DNA of 15,180 nt, from positions 1-15,180 of the forward strand of contig CAXMUH010000146.1 in the NCBI GenBank assembly GCA_964196565.1, read 5' to 3'. The notes beneath the pieces are model-generated. The model was not told the DNA's origin. It saw nothing but the letters and a program-made list of their open reading frames with translations, and ran no database searches. The stretch is from 2-12-FULL-42-15 sp964196565. GTDB lineage: Bacteria > Pseudomonadota > Gammaproteobacteria > Coxiellales > Coxiellaceae. Each line of letters starts with the position of its first letter. Position 1 is the stretch's first letter. The position numbers and the translations under genes were made by a program. Of the stretch, positions 7,352 to 14,137 are shown one piece after another.

Positions 7352-8337
7352 CCGTGACGCCCTCCCATTCGCACTCGAGGGTCAACCAAGGTATAAGAAA
7401 TATCCGTCAAAATTAATCCAATGATATACAATAAGGTGCCAATAAATACCATCACCCGAACAATCTCAAAATCCTGTGACTGAATGGCATCAATGGTATA
7501 ACTGCCAAGTCCCGGGATTCCAAAAAAGGATTCCATAATTAAGCTTCCTAAAAATAGCATCGGTATAATCACCACCACACCGGTTAAAATAGGCAATAGC
7601 GCATTCTTTAATACGTGCTTGTATAAAACTCTAAACTCGGATAGACCTTTGGCGCGAGCGGTGCGCACATAATCTTTATGCAGCTCTTCTAGAAAGATTG
7701 TCCGGTACCAGCGAGTCCCTGCTCCAATTGCACTTATTACACCGATCACCACCGGTGCAATTAAAAATTTAAAAGCCCCCCAACCGCCATGATATCCTGA
7801 AATGGGAACCCATTGCAGAATTTTACCAAATATATATTGTCCGACAATAATATAAAATAATCCTGAGATTGACATCATAATAACGCAAACGATAACAGCC
7901 ACCGTATCAAACAACGACGCCCGAAATAATGCAATAAATAATGCAAAGGTAATATTAATCGCGAGCCCAAGCAGCAGCGTTGGAATTGCAATCGCGAGAC
8001 TTGGCCACATGCGTTCTTGAATATCACGACTGATGTCTCGCCCTTGAATCGATGACCCAAAATCAAATTTAAATAATTCCAGTGATTTTTTTACAAACAA
8101 GGTATCCGTGACCGTGCTTATTCCAGATTCTGCTTTATTATAAAATAAAGGTTTATCATAACCGCGCTCCACCTTCCAACGTTGAATCGCGTGTGCGCTC
8201 ACACGTTTACCACCCATATGCATGCGGGCCATATTGTCTGGCGTATTCACCATAAAAAATAACGCAAAGGTAATGACATTAACGCCAATTAGGATGGGTA
8301 TGGCATATAATATTCTTTTAACTAAATATCCAAACAC
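7348..8337 (-). CDS. Peptide ABC transporter permease, DppB/YejB type
   Basis: The other channel subunit, 329 residues and about six membrane helices. It begins with the classic first-helix pattern of this family (FGYLVKRILYAIPILIGV, residues 2-19). It carries a canonical EAA loop, DYVRTARAKGLSEFRVLYKH, and ends with DISYTLVDPRV, which closely resembles the end of E. coli YejB. Start is a GTG at 8337; no ATG fits better. A ribosome site, AAGGA (8346-8350), lies 8 bases upstream, inside the end of the binding-protein gene, whose stop is 3 bases before this GTG. The tight spacing upstream and the 4-base overlap downstream place it within one operon. Confidence 0.92.
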   Translation of the reverse strand: MFGYLVKRILYAIPILIGVNVITFALFFMVNTPDNMARMHMGGKRVSAHAIQRWKVERGYDKPLFYNKAESGISTVTDTLFVKKSLELFKFDFGSSIQGRDISRDIQERMWPSLAIAIPTLLLGLAINITFALFIALFRASLFDTVAVIVCVIMMSISGLFYIIVGQYIFGKILQWVPISGYHGGWGAFKFLIAPVVIGVISAIGAGTRWYRTIFLEELHKDYVRTARAKGLSEFRVLYKHVLKNALLPILTGVVVIIPMLFLGSLIMESFFGIPGLGSYTIDAIQSQDFEIVRVMVFIGTLLYIIGLILTDISYTLVDPRVRMGGRHG

Positions 8338-8340
8338 GTA

Positions 8341-10509
8341 TTATTTCCTTTTAATCGTAGGTTTTTTATCGCGCATCCGATAGGTTATTACCAGCGGAAT
8401 AGCCATAGCAAACAAAAATATAAATAACGCAAACAGTGGCCATATTTTTGGTTGATTCCATTTTTTTCTTAAGTGCTTGCGCAAACTCGAATTAATACGC
8501 TCATATTTAAGCGAATTATTTACCATTGGGTTTAGCTTAGCGGCACCATTCCACCGATGAGACAATGTAAATGTAATTGGATGAAAGCCCCAAATCCAAG
8601 GACTGTCTTCACGTACAATCGCCAACAATTCATTTATTTTGTCTAAGCGTTTTGGCCCATCTGGCATTGCTCTTATTTTTTCAAACAATTTATTGACTTC
8701 GGGATTATTATAATTCGATGCATTCTCTCCACCGTATTTTACTTTTGCATTTTGCCCATATAATAAAAACAAGAAATTTTCAGGATCAGGATAATCCGCT
8801 AACCAGCCCCATGCAAATATTTGCACTTTACCCGTACGTACTTTGTCTTGAAATCGATTATAGAGTGTTGATCGGATATTCAGTTTAATGCCGAGCTTAG
8901 CAAATTGATCACGCAACCAATCAAAGTGTGATTTGTCATCAGGGCTTCCCGTTGTTGCTACATCATAATTCAATATTAATGGTTTGCCAGTTTTTGGGTT
9001 AATTCCATTTGGATAACCTGCTTGCCTTAATAATTTTCTGGCATAAGCTAAAGAACGGCGCCTTGGCTGACCTTGAAACCAATCATAAACATACGGATTG
9101 ATCCCTGCTTTTCCATTTTCATAACCAAAGATGGTGGGTGGAATGGGGCCTTGAGCTGGAATACCACGACCATTTAGAAATATAGAAATATATTCTTCAT
9201 AATCGAGCGCAATGGAAATCGCTTGGCGAAGTTTTTTCTTTTTCTCGCCATAACCACCGACGACTGGGTTCAACATATTAAAACCGATATAGTAAATGCC
9301 AGGCTCAACGCTGGCGTGCAAATGAATGCCTTGCTGTTTCATACGTGGAGTTAAGACAGGCTTACCATCCTTACCTATCTGAATTGCCTGATCAAAACTA
9401 TCCGCGCCAACGCCGGACTTATCATAATACCCTTGTAAAAACTTATTCCAACGCGGAATACTTTCTTTATCCAACACAAAAATTACTTTTTCAATAAAAG
9501 GTAATTTCTTGCCTGCATCGATCAAATAGCCTTTTTCAGCATCCCCCGCCACACCAGTTGACGGGTAGCGCTCGTCATGAAAATTAGGATTGCTAACCAG
9601 CACAATCTGTTTGTTGGGGTTGTTCTCAATTAACATATAAGGCCCTGTGCCAACTGGATACCAATTAAATGTGATGTTATGATCCTCGAGCCCAGATTGT
9701 GAATAAAATGCATCGGCCTCCCAAGGTACCGGTGAGAAAAACGTCATTGCGAGCCAATACTTAAATTGTGGGTACACACCCGTTATCGTGATTTGATAAT
9801 GATGCGGGTCTATTACCTTCACCCCGGATAAATTAAACTTGCGCAAATCTAAAAAGCCCTTCTCGTTTGCTTTTTTCAATTCGAGCTGCAAAGATTTTGC
9901 AAATGGTTTAAAGCCTTTAATGTATTTACTCATTACCCCAAAAATAGGAGAGTGGGTTTTTGGAGAGGCTAAACGCTTAATTTCATAAACGTAGTCGTTC
10001 ACCGTTAAAACTCGAGTGCCATTTTCCTTAAAGTCAGCAAAGCGATCAATCCGATCTATCGCCTCACGACTCATATTATGGTAAATGTACTTTCCTCGGC
10101 TGTTCTTTGCAAACGCCGGATGCGGTTGAAAATAAATGCCGGGCAAAATGTGAATATCATAGACACTATATGCAACTAGGTCCGTATCAACGTTATCCGC
10201 CAACTTCTGACCATCTTTATCATAATAAGTAACCGTAGGCATGCTGGATGCCGTTAATGGCACCAGCTGATAAGGCCTTTTTAGGTAATGATATTGTGTG
10301 ACCGGCTCATAGATCTGGGCGAGAATCTGGATTTCATCACTGGAATAAGCTCGCGCAGGATCGAGTGTTTTAGGTGAACCGGTAATGGCGCTATAGCGAA
10401 CATTTTGCTGTTGCGTACCTTGATGGGGATTATTCCAGGTCTGCGCAGTTGCAACCTCAGAGGTTAAGGCTAAAAAGTTGAGCATTAATAAGAAAATCCA
10501 TTTCTTCAT
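8341..10509 (-). CDS. Peptide ABC transporter substrate-binding protein (SBP family 5) with C-terminal membrane anchor
   Basis: The periplasmic receptor that should deliver peptides, or other family-5 ligands, to the importer; 722 residues against about 500-600 for typical DppA, OppA or YejA. Residues 1-22 are a signal peptide (MKKWIFLLML start, cleavage after ATA). There is no lipobox cysteine. Family-5 landmarks follow: SPKTLDPA (45-52), the GTGPYML block (287-293), LRQAISIALD (427-436) and WGWLADYPDPENFLFLLY (567-584). Residues 689-710 are a hydrophobic helix followed by a strongly basic tail (RMRDKKPTIKRK). This predicts a protein tethered in the inner membrane by its C-terminus, which is unusual for a Gram-negative binding protein. 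It is the first transporter gene and lies 63 bases after the regulator remnant. The ATG at 10509 has only a GAGG placed very close; a later ATG would lose the basic start of the signal peptide. The ligand is unknown. Confidence 0.9.
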   Translation of the reverse strand: MKKWIFLLMLNFLALTSEVATAQTWNNPHQGTQQQNVRYSAITGSPKTLDPARAYSSDEIQILAQIYEPVTQYHYLKRPYQLVPLTASSMPTVTYYDKDGQKLADNVDTDLVAYSVYDIHILPGIYFQPHPAFAKNSRGKYIYHNMSREAIDRIDRFADFKENGTRVLTVNDYVYEIKRLASPKTHSPIFGVMSKYIKGFKPFAKSLQLELKKANEKGFLDLRKFNLSGVKVIDPHHYQITITGVYPQFKYWLAMTFFSPVPWEADAFYSQSGLEDHNITFNWYPVGTGPYMLIENNPNKQIVLVSNPNFHDERYPSTGVAGDAEKGYLIDAGKKLPFIEKVIFVLDKESIPRWNKFLQGYYDKSGVGADSFDQAIQIGKDGKPVLTPRMKQQGIHLHASVEPGIYYIGFNMLNPVVGGYGEKKKKLRQAISIALDYEEYISIFLNGRGIPAQGPIPPTIFGYENGKAGINPYVYDWFQGQPRRRSLAYARKLLRQAGYPNGINPKTGKPLILNYDVATTGSPDDKSHFDWLRDQFAKLGIKLNIRSTLYNRFQDKVRTGKVQIFAWGWLADYPDPENFLFLLYGQNAKVKYGGENASNYNNPEVNKLFEKIRAMPDGPKRLDKINELLAIVREDSPWIWGFHPITFTLSHRWNGAAKLNPMVNNSLKYERINSSLRKHLRKKWNQPKIWPLFALFIFLFAMAIPLVITYRMRDKKPTIKRK

Positions 10510-10531
10510 GCCTCATTATAAATTTTCTTGC

Positions 10532-10561
10532 TTTATATGGCCACTGCTTTTTAATTACCAA
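10532..10561 (-). promoter_or_regulatory. Possible promoter of the transporter operon
   Basis: On the minus strand TTGGTA (10556-10561) is followed after 18 bp by TATAAA (10532-10537), giving a short leader of about 15 bases to the binding-protein start. The -35 element overlaps an AT-rich inverted repeat. Both boxes are only moderate matches, so the operon may equally be read from the regulator promoter further upstream. Confidence 0.35.
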
Positions 10562-10567
10562 ATTAAA
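10550..10567. repeat. AT-rich inverted repeat before the transporter operon
   Basis: TTTAATT (10550-10556) and AATTAAA (10561-10567) are perfect 7-base arms around ACCA. The dyad sits 5 bases after the regulator stop codon and covers the predicted -35 box of the transporter promoter. It could be an operator or merely AT-rich chance symmetry. With no G or C in the stem, it is a poor terminator. Confidence 0.4.
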
Positions 10568-10572
10568 CGTAG

Positions 10573-11383
10573 TTAGCAGGAATCGCCGAGTTCGAGATTA
10601 AATAGGGTCTGGAGTTGCTTTTTGGAGTTGAGCTCCAACTTTAATCTTAGGCGATTATAGTGATGCTCTACGGTACGGTGAGATATACTTAGCTGAAGTG
10701 CCACTTCTTTAGCTGTTTTATTTTCTAATAATAGGCTAAGACACTCCAACTCCCGAGAAGTGATTTGTGCTTTGTCTATGACTAAATTTTTACTATTATT
10801 GACCTGCTGCAGGTCTACCAGCAGCTTCAAAGACATCTCGGGCATAATCTTGCCTATCCTCTCAATATCTCCCGCCCTTAGGATTATAGGGAATATGAAG
10901 CCTGGGATGGTCATGAGACGCTATAATCTCACGAAACAGGGGTAGGGCCAACCGGCTGTATTTTTTCAAAAATGGCAAATGACTTAAATAAAACTGATGC
11001 ACTTGCCCCTTACTTGACCTTGCACCAAATGAGAAAAAATCACAATAGTCTTTATTTTTCTCTTGATAGGACAAAAAATGATTAAGCCCAAAGTTTTCAT
11101 CTATTTCTTGCAGCAACATTAAAGAACCTTCGTTCACGGCACTGAATGTATCGTAGATAAAGCCGCTCGCATACTCATCCAACTCACGCAATTCCATCTG
11201 ATTCAAATAGTAATGGTTGTTTAATAAATATGCCTGGACTTCTGGGTGAGATATAACAAATTCAAAGTTTCTATTTTTAGAAAATCGTGCATAAGAACAA
11301 AAGTCAATGTCCGTTTGTGCAAACAATGTTTGACAAGCCTCTTTAAGCGCGTCACTTGCTTTTCTAAAATTATCTTTATTCAT
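10573..11383 (-). pseudogene. LuxR-type transcriptional regulator, split by a one-base frameshift
   Basis: A paralog of the neighbouring intact regulator. The N-terminal frame (11383 to 10862, 173 residues) matches the neighbour's sensory half: NFGL-H----Y, YCDFF-FGA, QFYL--LP-LKKYS-L-LP. It then stops. The C-terminal helix-turn-helix half (TSRELECLSLLLENKTAKEV and SHRTVEHHYNRLRLKL) continues in another frame that is open from an ATG at 10914 to 10573. The full span is 811 bases, one more than a multiple of three. Dropping one base in the run GGGCGGG (10871-10877, read on the minus strand) gives an unbroken protein of about 269 residues that aligns with the paralog almost without gaps. The ATG at 11383 overlaps the paralog's stop; an upstream in-frame ATG is less likely. 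The split may be a true recent mutation, a sequencing error or, less likely, programmed frameshifting. The C-terminal part could also be made alone as a short DNA-binding protein. Confidence 0.75.
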
Positions 11384-12215
11384 ATTCAAATAGGCCCTTA
11401 ATTTCTTTTTTCGATGACACATCAAGCTTCAACTTCAGTCGATTATAGTGATGCTCCATCGTGCGATGTGAAATACCTAAAATTTTAGCGGCCTCTTTCG
11501 CCGTGTTGCTTTTTAGCAACAGCACTAAGCAATCTAATTCTCGAGAGGTCACTGGATTTTTATGCAATGCGTATACATTGCTATTTCTCTTATAAACTAA
11601 ATCTATTAATATTGGCAATGTATTGTCAAATTGAGTATTTAATCCAGCTCTATCAAACTGATCTGGAAGATATGGGACATTATTTTTTTCTATGCCATTT
11701 TCAGCAATTAAGCGTCGGGCATAAGGCAAAATCAATTGGCTGTATTTTTTTAACAACGGTAAGTTAGCTAAGTAGAACTGATTGATGTGCAGGTTTTTAT
11801 AGTCTGCCCCAAAAATAAAAAAATCGCAGTATGTTCTGTCGGCGCTTATTTGATGATAACCAATGATATGACCCAGTCCAAAATTCTTTCTAAGGGTAAC
11901 CATTAATTGCGACTCTGCTTCACTGGCTGCTCGGCAAGTATTGTAAATAAAGCCAGTTGAGTAATAATCAAAATGCTTAGCTGCAATCAAGGTTAAGTAA
12001 CTTTTATTTTTCAAAAAATATTCGAAAATATCTGAATTACTCATAACAAATTCATAATCTCGATTACGATAAAGTCTTCCATAGGAAAAATAATTTAAGC
12101 CACTGGCTTTAAATAAATTTTTACACACGCTATTAAGCTCAGTACTTGCTTTCAAATTTTTGGTCAAATCGGGGGCCATTACCTCAACCTTTAAGTTGCT
12201 TAGTATACCTTCCAT
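11376..12215 (-). CDS. LuxR-type transcriptional regulator with unrecognised N-terminal sensory domain
   Basis: A cytoplasmic DNA-binding regulator. The last 60 residues form a GerE/LuxR helix-turn-helix: PVTSRELDCLVLLLKSNTAK, then ILGISHRTMEHHYNRLKLKL. The first ~180 residues have the mixed alpha/beta look of a ligand-sensing domain. They lack a recognisable set of the W, Y, D, P residues that bind acyl-homoserine lactones in true quorum-sensing LuxR proteins, so I would not assign a signal. No receiver-domain aspartate motif is seen. The frame is open to a GTG at 12263, but that codon lies between the -35 and -10 boxes of the best promoter and cannot be on its transcript. I chose the ATG at 12215 (GAGG at 12227-12230, 279 residues). 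The ATG at 12179 (AAAGG, 8-base spacing, 267 residues) aligns best with the paralog's start and is a strong alternative. The gene overlaps the split paralog downstream. Confidence 0.83.
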   Translation of the reverse strand: MEGILSNLKVEVMAPDLTKNLKASTELNSVCKNLFKASGLNYFSYGRLYRNRDYEFVMSNSDIFEYFLKNKSYLTLIAAKHFDYYSTGFIYNTCRAASEAESQLMVTLRKNFGLGHIIGYHQISADRTYCDFFIFGADYKNLHINQFYLANLPLLKKYSQLILPYARRLIAENGIEKNNVPYLPDQFDRAGLNTQFDNTLPILIDLVYKRNSNVYALHKNPVTSRELDCLVLLLKSNTAKEAAKILGISHRTMEHHYNRLKLKLDVSSKKEIKGLFEYE

Positions 12216-12244
12216 CCGTAGTTTCACCTCATTAATTGTGCATA

Positions 12245-12273
12245 ATTTTATCTCTTTGGTCACAAAAAGTCAA
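12245..12273 (-). promoter_or_regulatory. Strong predicted sigma-70 promoter of the regulator genes
   Basis: On the minus strand TTGACT (12268-12273) and TAAAAT (12245-12250) are separated by the optimal 17 bp. Transcription would start near 12238, about 23 bases before the ATG at 12215. This is the best promoter match I found in the window. Confidence 0.6.
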
Positions 12274-12282
12274 TTGAAATAC

Positions 12283-12295
12283 CTAGTCAGACTAG
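12283..12295. promoter_or_regulatory. Perfect palindrome, candidate operator of the regulator promoter
   Basis: CTAGTC-A-GACTAG is a perfect 13-bp inverted repeat. It is flanked almost symmetrically by AATA (12278-12281) and TATT (12298-12301). Its centre is about 51 bases upstream of the predicted start of the regulator transcript and just beyond the -35 box, a position typical for an activator site. LuxR-type dimers bind palindromes of about this size, so autoregulation is a natural hypothesis. Binding is inferred, not shown. Confidence 0.5.
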
Positions 12296-12351
12296 CCTAT
12301 TTTTATCCATATTTACAATACGTTAGAAAAACAATACTGACTTTTGCTAAT

Positions 12352-12364
12352 TTATTACTAATAA
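12352..12364. repeat. AT-only palindrome in the divergent intergenic region
   Basis: TTATTA-C-TAATAA is a second perfect 13-bp inverted repeat, midway between the divergent regulator and epmB promoters. Its low complexity makes chance occurrence more likely than for the other palindrome. It could be a binding site for the same or another regulator. Confidence 0.3.
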
Positions 12365-12412
12365 CTATTACCAATTCATCGTTAAAAAGAGTAGCCAAGC
12401 TGATTTGTACTG

Positions 12413-12441
12413 TTAAACTTAAACCTAGAATCCGCTAAAAT
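12413..12441 (+). promoter_or_regulatory. Possible promoter of epmB
   Basis: TTAAAC (12413-12418) and TAAAAT (12436-12441) are 17 bp apart. The -10 match is good and the -35 match weak. Transcription would start near 12448, about 25 bases before the chosen ATG. Confidence 0.35.
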
Positions 12442-12472
12442 AGACAACTTCTTGATTAACTGTAAGAAAACC

Positions 12473-13462
12473 ATGCAACTTGATAAACCCGATTGGCAAC
12501 AACAACTTACGAATTCGCTCACCAAGCTACCTGAGCTTTTAGCCCATCTAGAGCTGGATTATCAGAGCCTCAACCTTGACCCTTTAGCGGTCCAAACGTT
12601 CGGGCTTAGAGTGCCACATGCTTTTCTAAGCCGAATAAAGCCAAAAGACCCTTTGGACCCATTACTGCTACAAGTTCTGCCTCAGCGTGCTGAAGCTGAT
12701 AGCGTTTCTGGTTTTTTGACTGATCCGGTTGGTGAAATTGTTGCGGGCAAAACCAAAGGCTTGCTGCATAAATATCAAGGGCGCGTTTTACTGATCTTAA
12801 CCGGGGGTTGCGCCATTAATTGTCGCTATTGCTTTCGACGTCATTTCCCATATCAAGCGAATGCATTTAGCCTAAAACACGCTGCCAAGATCATAGACTA
12901 CATTAAAAAAGACCCTTCTATATATGAAGTGATTTTAAGTGGTGGTGACCCATTAATTGTTAAAGATGAGCAGCTCGCTGCATTAATTAGCCAGCTTGAG
13001 ACGATTCCTCATCTTAAGTATTTACGCATTCACACCAGAGTTCCCATTATGATTCCAGCACGCATTACCGACGCACTGGTGCAGATGCTTAAGCATTCTC
13101 GATTGCAAACTTCCATCGCGATTCATTGCAATCATGCCAATGAGATAGATCAATCCGTCGCTGATGCGCTGGATAAACTTAAGAGTCAAAAAATAAATTT
13201 ATTTAATCAAACCGTTTTATTAAAATCAATTAACGATAGCGCCGATACATTGATCGAGCTCAGCCATAAATTATTTTCTGTTGGGGTGATTCCGTATTAT
13301 CTACATTTACTCGATCCAGTCGCAGGTGCTGCACATTTTGATATTGCCGAAGAGAAAGCTAAAGAAATTATGCGTGAACTACAACGCTCACTGCCGGGTT
13401 ATTTGGTGCCTAAACTCGTTAGAGAAATAGCCGGGGAGCCGAATAAAATTCAGATTTTGTAG
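12473..13462 (+). CDS. epmB: EF-P beta-lysylation protein EpmB (lysine 2,3-aminomutase family)
   Basis: A radical-SAM, PLP-dependent aminomutase that converts (S)-alpha-lysine to (R)-beta-lysine. EpmA attaches this to a conserved lysine of elongation factor P, which helps ribosomes through proline runs. The protein has 329 residues; E. coli EpmB has about 340. The iron-sulfur motif CX3CX2C is C113, C117, C120 in GGCAINCRYCFRRHFPY (111-127). SGGDP (156-160) and the C-terminal VPKLVREIAGEPNK (312-325) are typical of the family. Clostridial lysine aminomutases are larger, with extra end domains that are absent here. I start at the ATG at 12473. The frame extends to a TTG at 12452, which would add seven residues with no family support. 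In E. coli epmB lies divergent from efp; here the divergent gene is the LuxR-type regulator, and neither efp nor epmA is in the window. Confidence 0.93.
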   Translation: MQLDKPDWQQQLTNSLTKLPELLAHLELDYQSLNLDPLAVQTFGLRVPHAFLSRIKPKDPLDPLLLQVLPQRAEADSVSGFLTDPVGEIVAGKTKGLLHKYQGRVLLILTGGCAINCRYCFRRHFPYQANAFSLKHAAKIIDYIKKDPSIYEVILSGGDPLIVKDEQLAALISQLETIPHLKYLRIHTRVPIMIPARITDALVQMLKHSRLQTSIAIHCNHANEIDQSVADALDKLKSQKINLFNQTVLLKSINDSADTLIELSHKLFSVGVIPYYLHLLDPVAGAAHFDIAEEKAKEIMRELQRSLPGYLVPKLVREIAGEPNKIQIL

Positions 13463-13493
13463 CATAGCGTTATCCCTGCGATTGCTCTACTGC

Positions 13494-13569
13494 TGTCATC
13501 CCGGCGTATGCTGGGATCTCCTGATTTAAGCGCTAAATTAATGAGATTCCTGCTTTCAGAGGAATGACA
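13494..13569. repeat. Palindromic intergenic repeat (TGTCATCCCGGC type), possible bidirectional terminator
   Basis: The element opens with TGTCATCCC and closes with GGAATGACA, near-perfect terminal inverted repeats. Inside, TCCCGGC-GTAT-GCTGGGA (13498-13515) is a stable hairpin with one G-U pair. GATCTC (13515-13520) and GAGATT (13543-13548) pair partly, and the right half can form its own weaker hairpin. This sequence type recurs between genes in many proteobacterial genomes as a short non-autonomous palindromic repeat. It lies between the convergent ends of epmB (13462) and the PH-domain gene (13590), so its hairpins could end both transcripts, although a clear U-tract is missing. Confidence 0.75.
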
Positions 13570-13589
13570 GAACCTATGGCTCACCCATA

Positions 13590-14111
13590 TTAATCTAAGA
13601 TAGCGGGTTTCGTATCCCTATCAATTAACGCATTCATCTGCTGTTGCACCGTGCGATGAAACTCCATTGGTCTTGGAACACTTGGATAATAATCACTGGT
13701 ACCACCGGTTCCGATTACAATGACTGTGCCATAATTTAATATTCTACCCAGAACAGATTGACTCACATTTAAAGCTTCAACCCGTTGTAGAAAAATTTCA
13801 ACCGCATCGCGTGATAACCAACCCATTTTCATCACCACGCGTCGATCGGTAACAGCATATTCAGAGGTGGTGAAAAATAACAGCGCCCTTAAACACATAA
13901 CCACACCACAAAGTGCAAACAGACCACCCAAAATCGCAGCAAATGAATAGTTATGCCAGATGGGTTGGTTGCCAAAATATTGTGACAAATAATGCCAAAT
14001 CACACCAGCAAATACGAGCACAACGACACTTGGCCCAAAAACAATCCAATGCGGTCTTGACGAAAAAACAAGTTTCTCATCGGGTAACAATGATTCCTGG
14101 ATGTAAAGCAT
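13590..14111 (-). CDS. Inner-membrane protein with bacterial PH domain (YdbS/DUF304-like)
   Basis: A small 173-residue membrane protein. After a short hydrophilic start come two predicted helices (about 23-45 and 56-80). A bPH2 domain follows, recognisable from TTSEYAVTDRRVVMKMGWLS (81-100), the segment EIFLQRVEALNVSQSVLGRI (105-124), and an NYGTVIVIGTGG strand region (126-137). Proteins of this family are widespread and mostly of unknown role; some are linked to membrane or envelope homeostasis. The start is well supported by GAGAGG (14120-14125) with 8-base spacing. It lies 26 bases after the parC stop on the same strand, so it is probably co-transcribed with parC. No specific function is claimed. 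Confidence 0.82.
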   Translation of the reverse strand: MLYIQESLLPDEKLVFSSRPHWIVFGPSVVVLVFAGVIWHYLSQYFGNQPIWHNYSFAAILGGLFALCGVVMCLRALLFFTTSEYAVTDRRVVMKMGWLSRDAVEIFLQRVEALNVSQSVLGRILNYGTVIVIGTGGTSDYYPSVPRPMEFHRTVQQQMNALIDRDTKPAILD

Positions 14112-14137
14112 TTCTACTACCTCTCAATTAATTATAC

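Noticed and set aside
10573..12215. Quorum-sensing LuxR receptors for acyl-homoserine lactones
   Set aside because: The helix-turn-helix is of the LuxR class, but the conserved lactone-binding residues are not apparent and no synthase gene is in the window.
12216..12263. N-terminal extension of the first regulator to the GTG at 12263
   Set aside because: The codon falls between the -35 and -10 boxes of the best promoter, lacks a well-placed ribosome site, and the added residues have no counterpart in the paralog.
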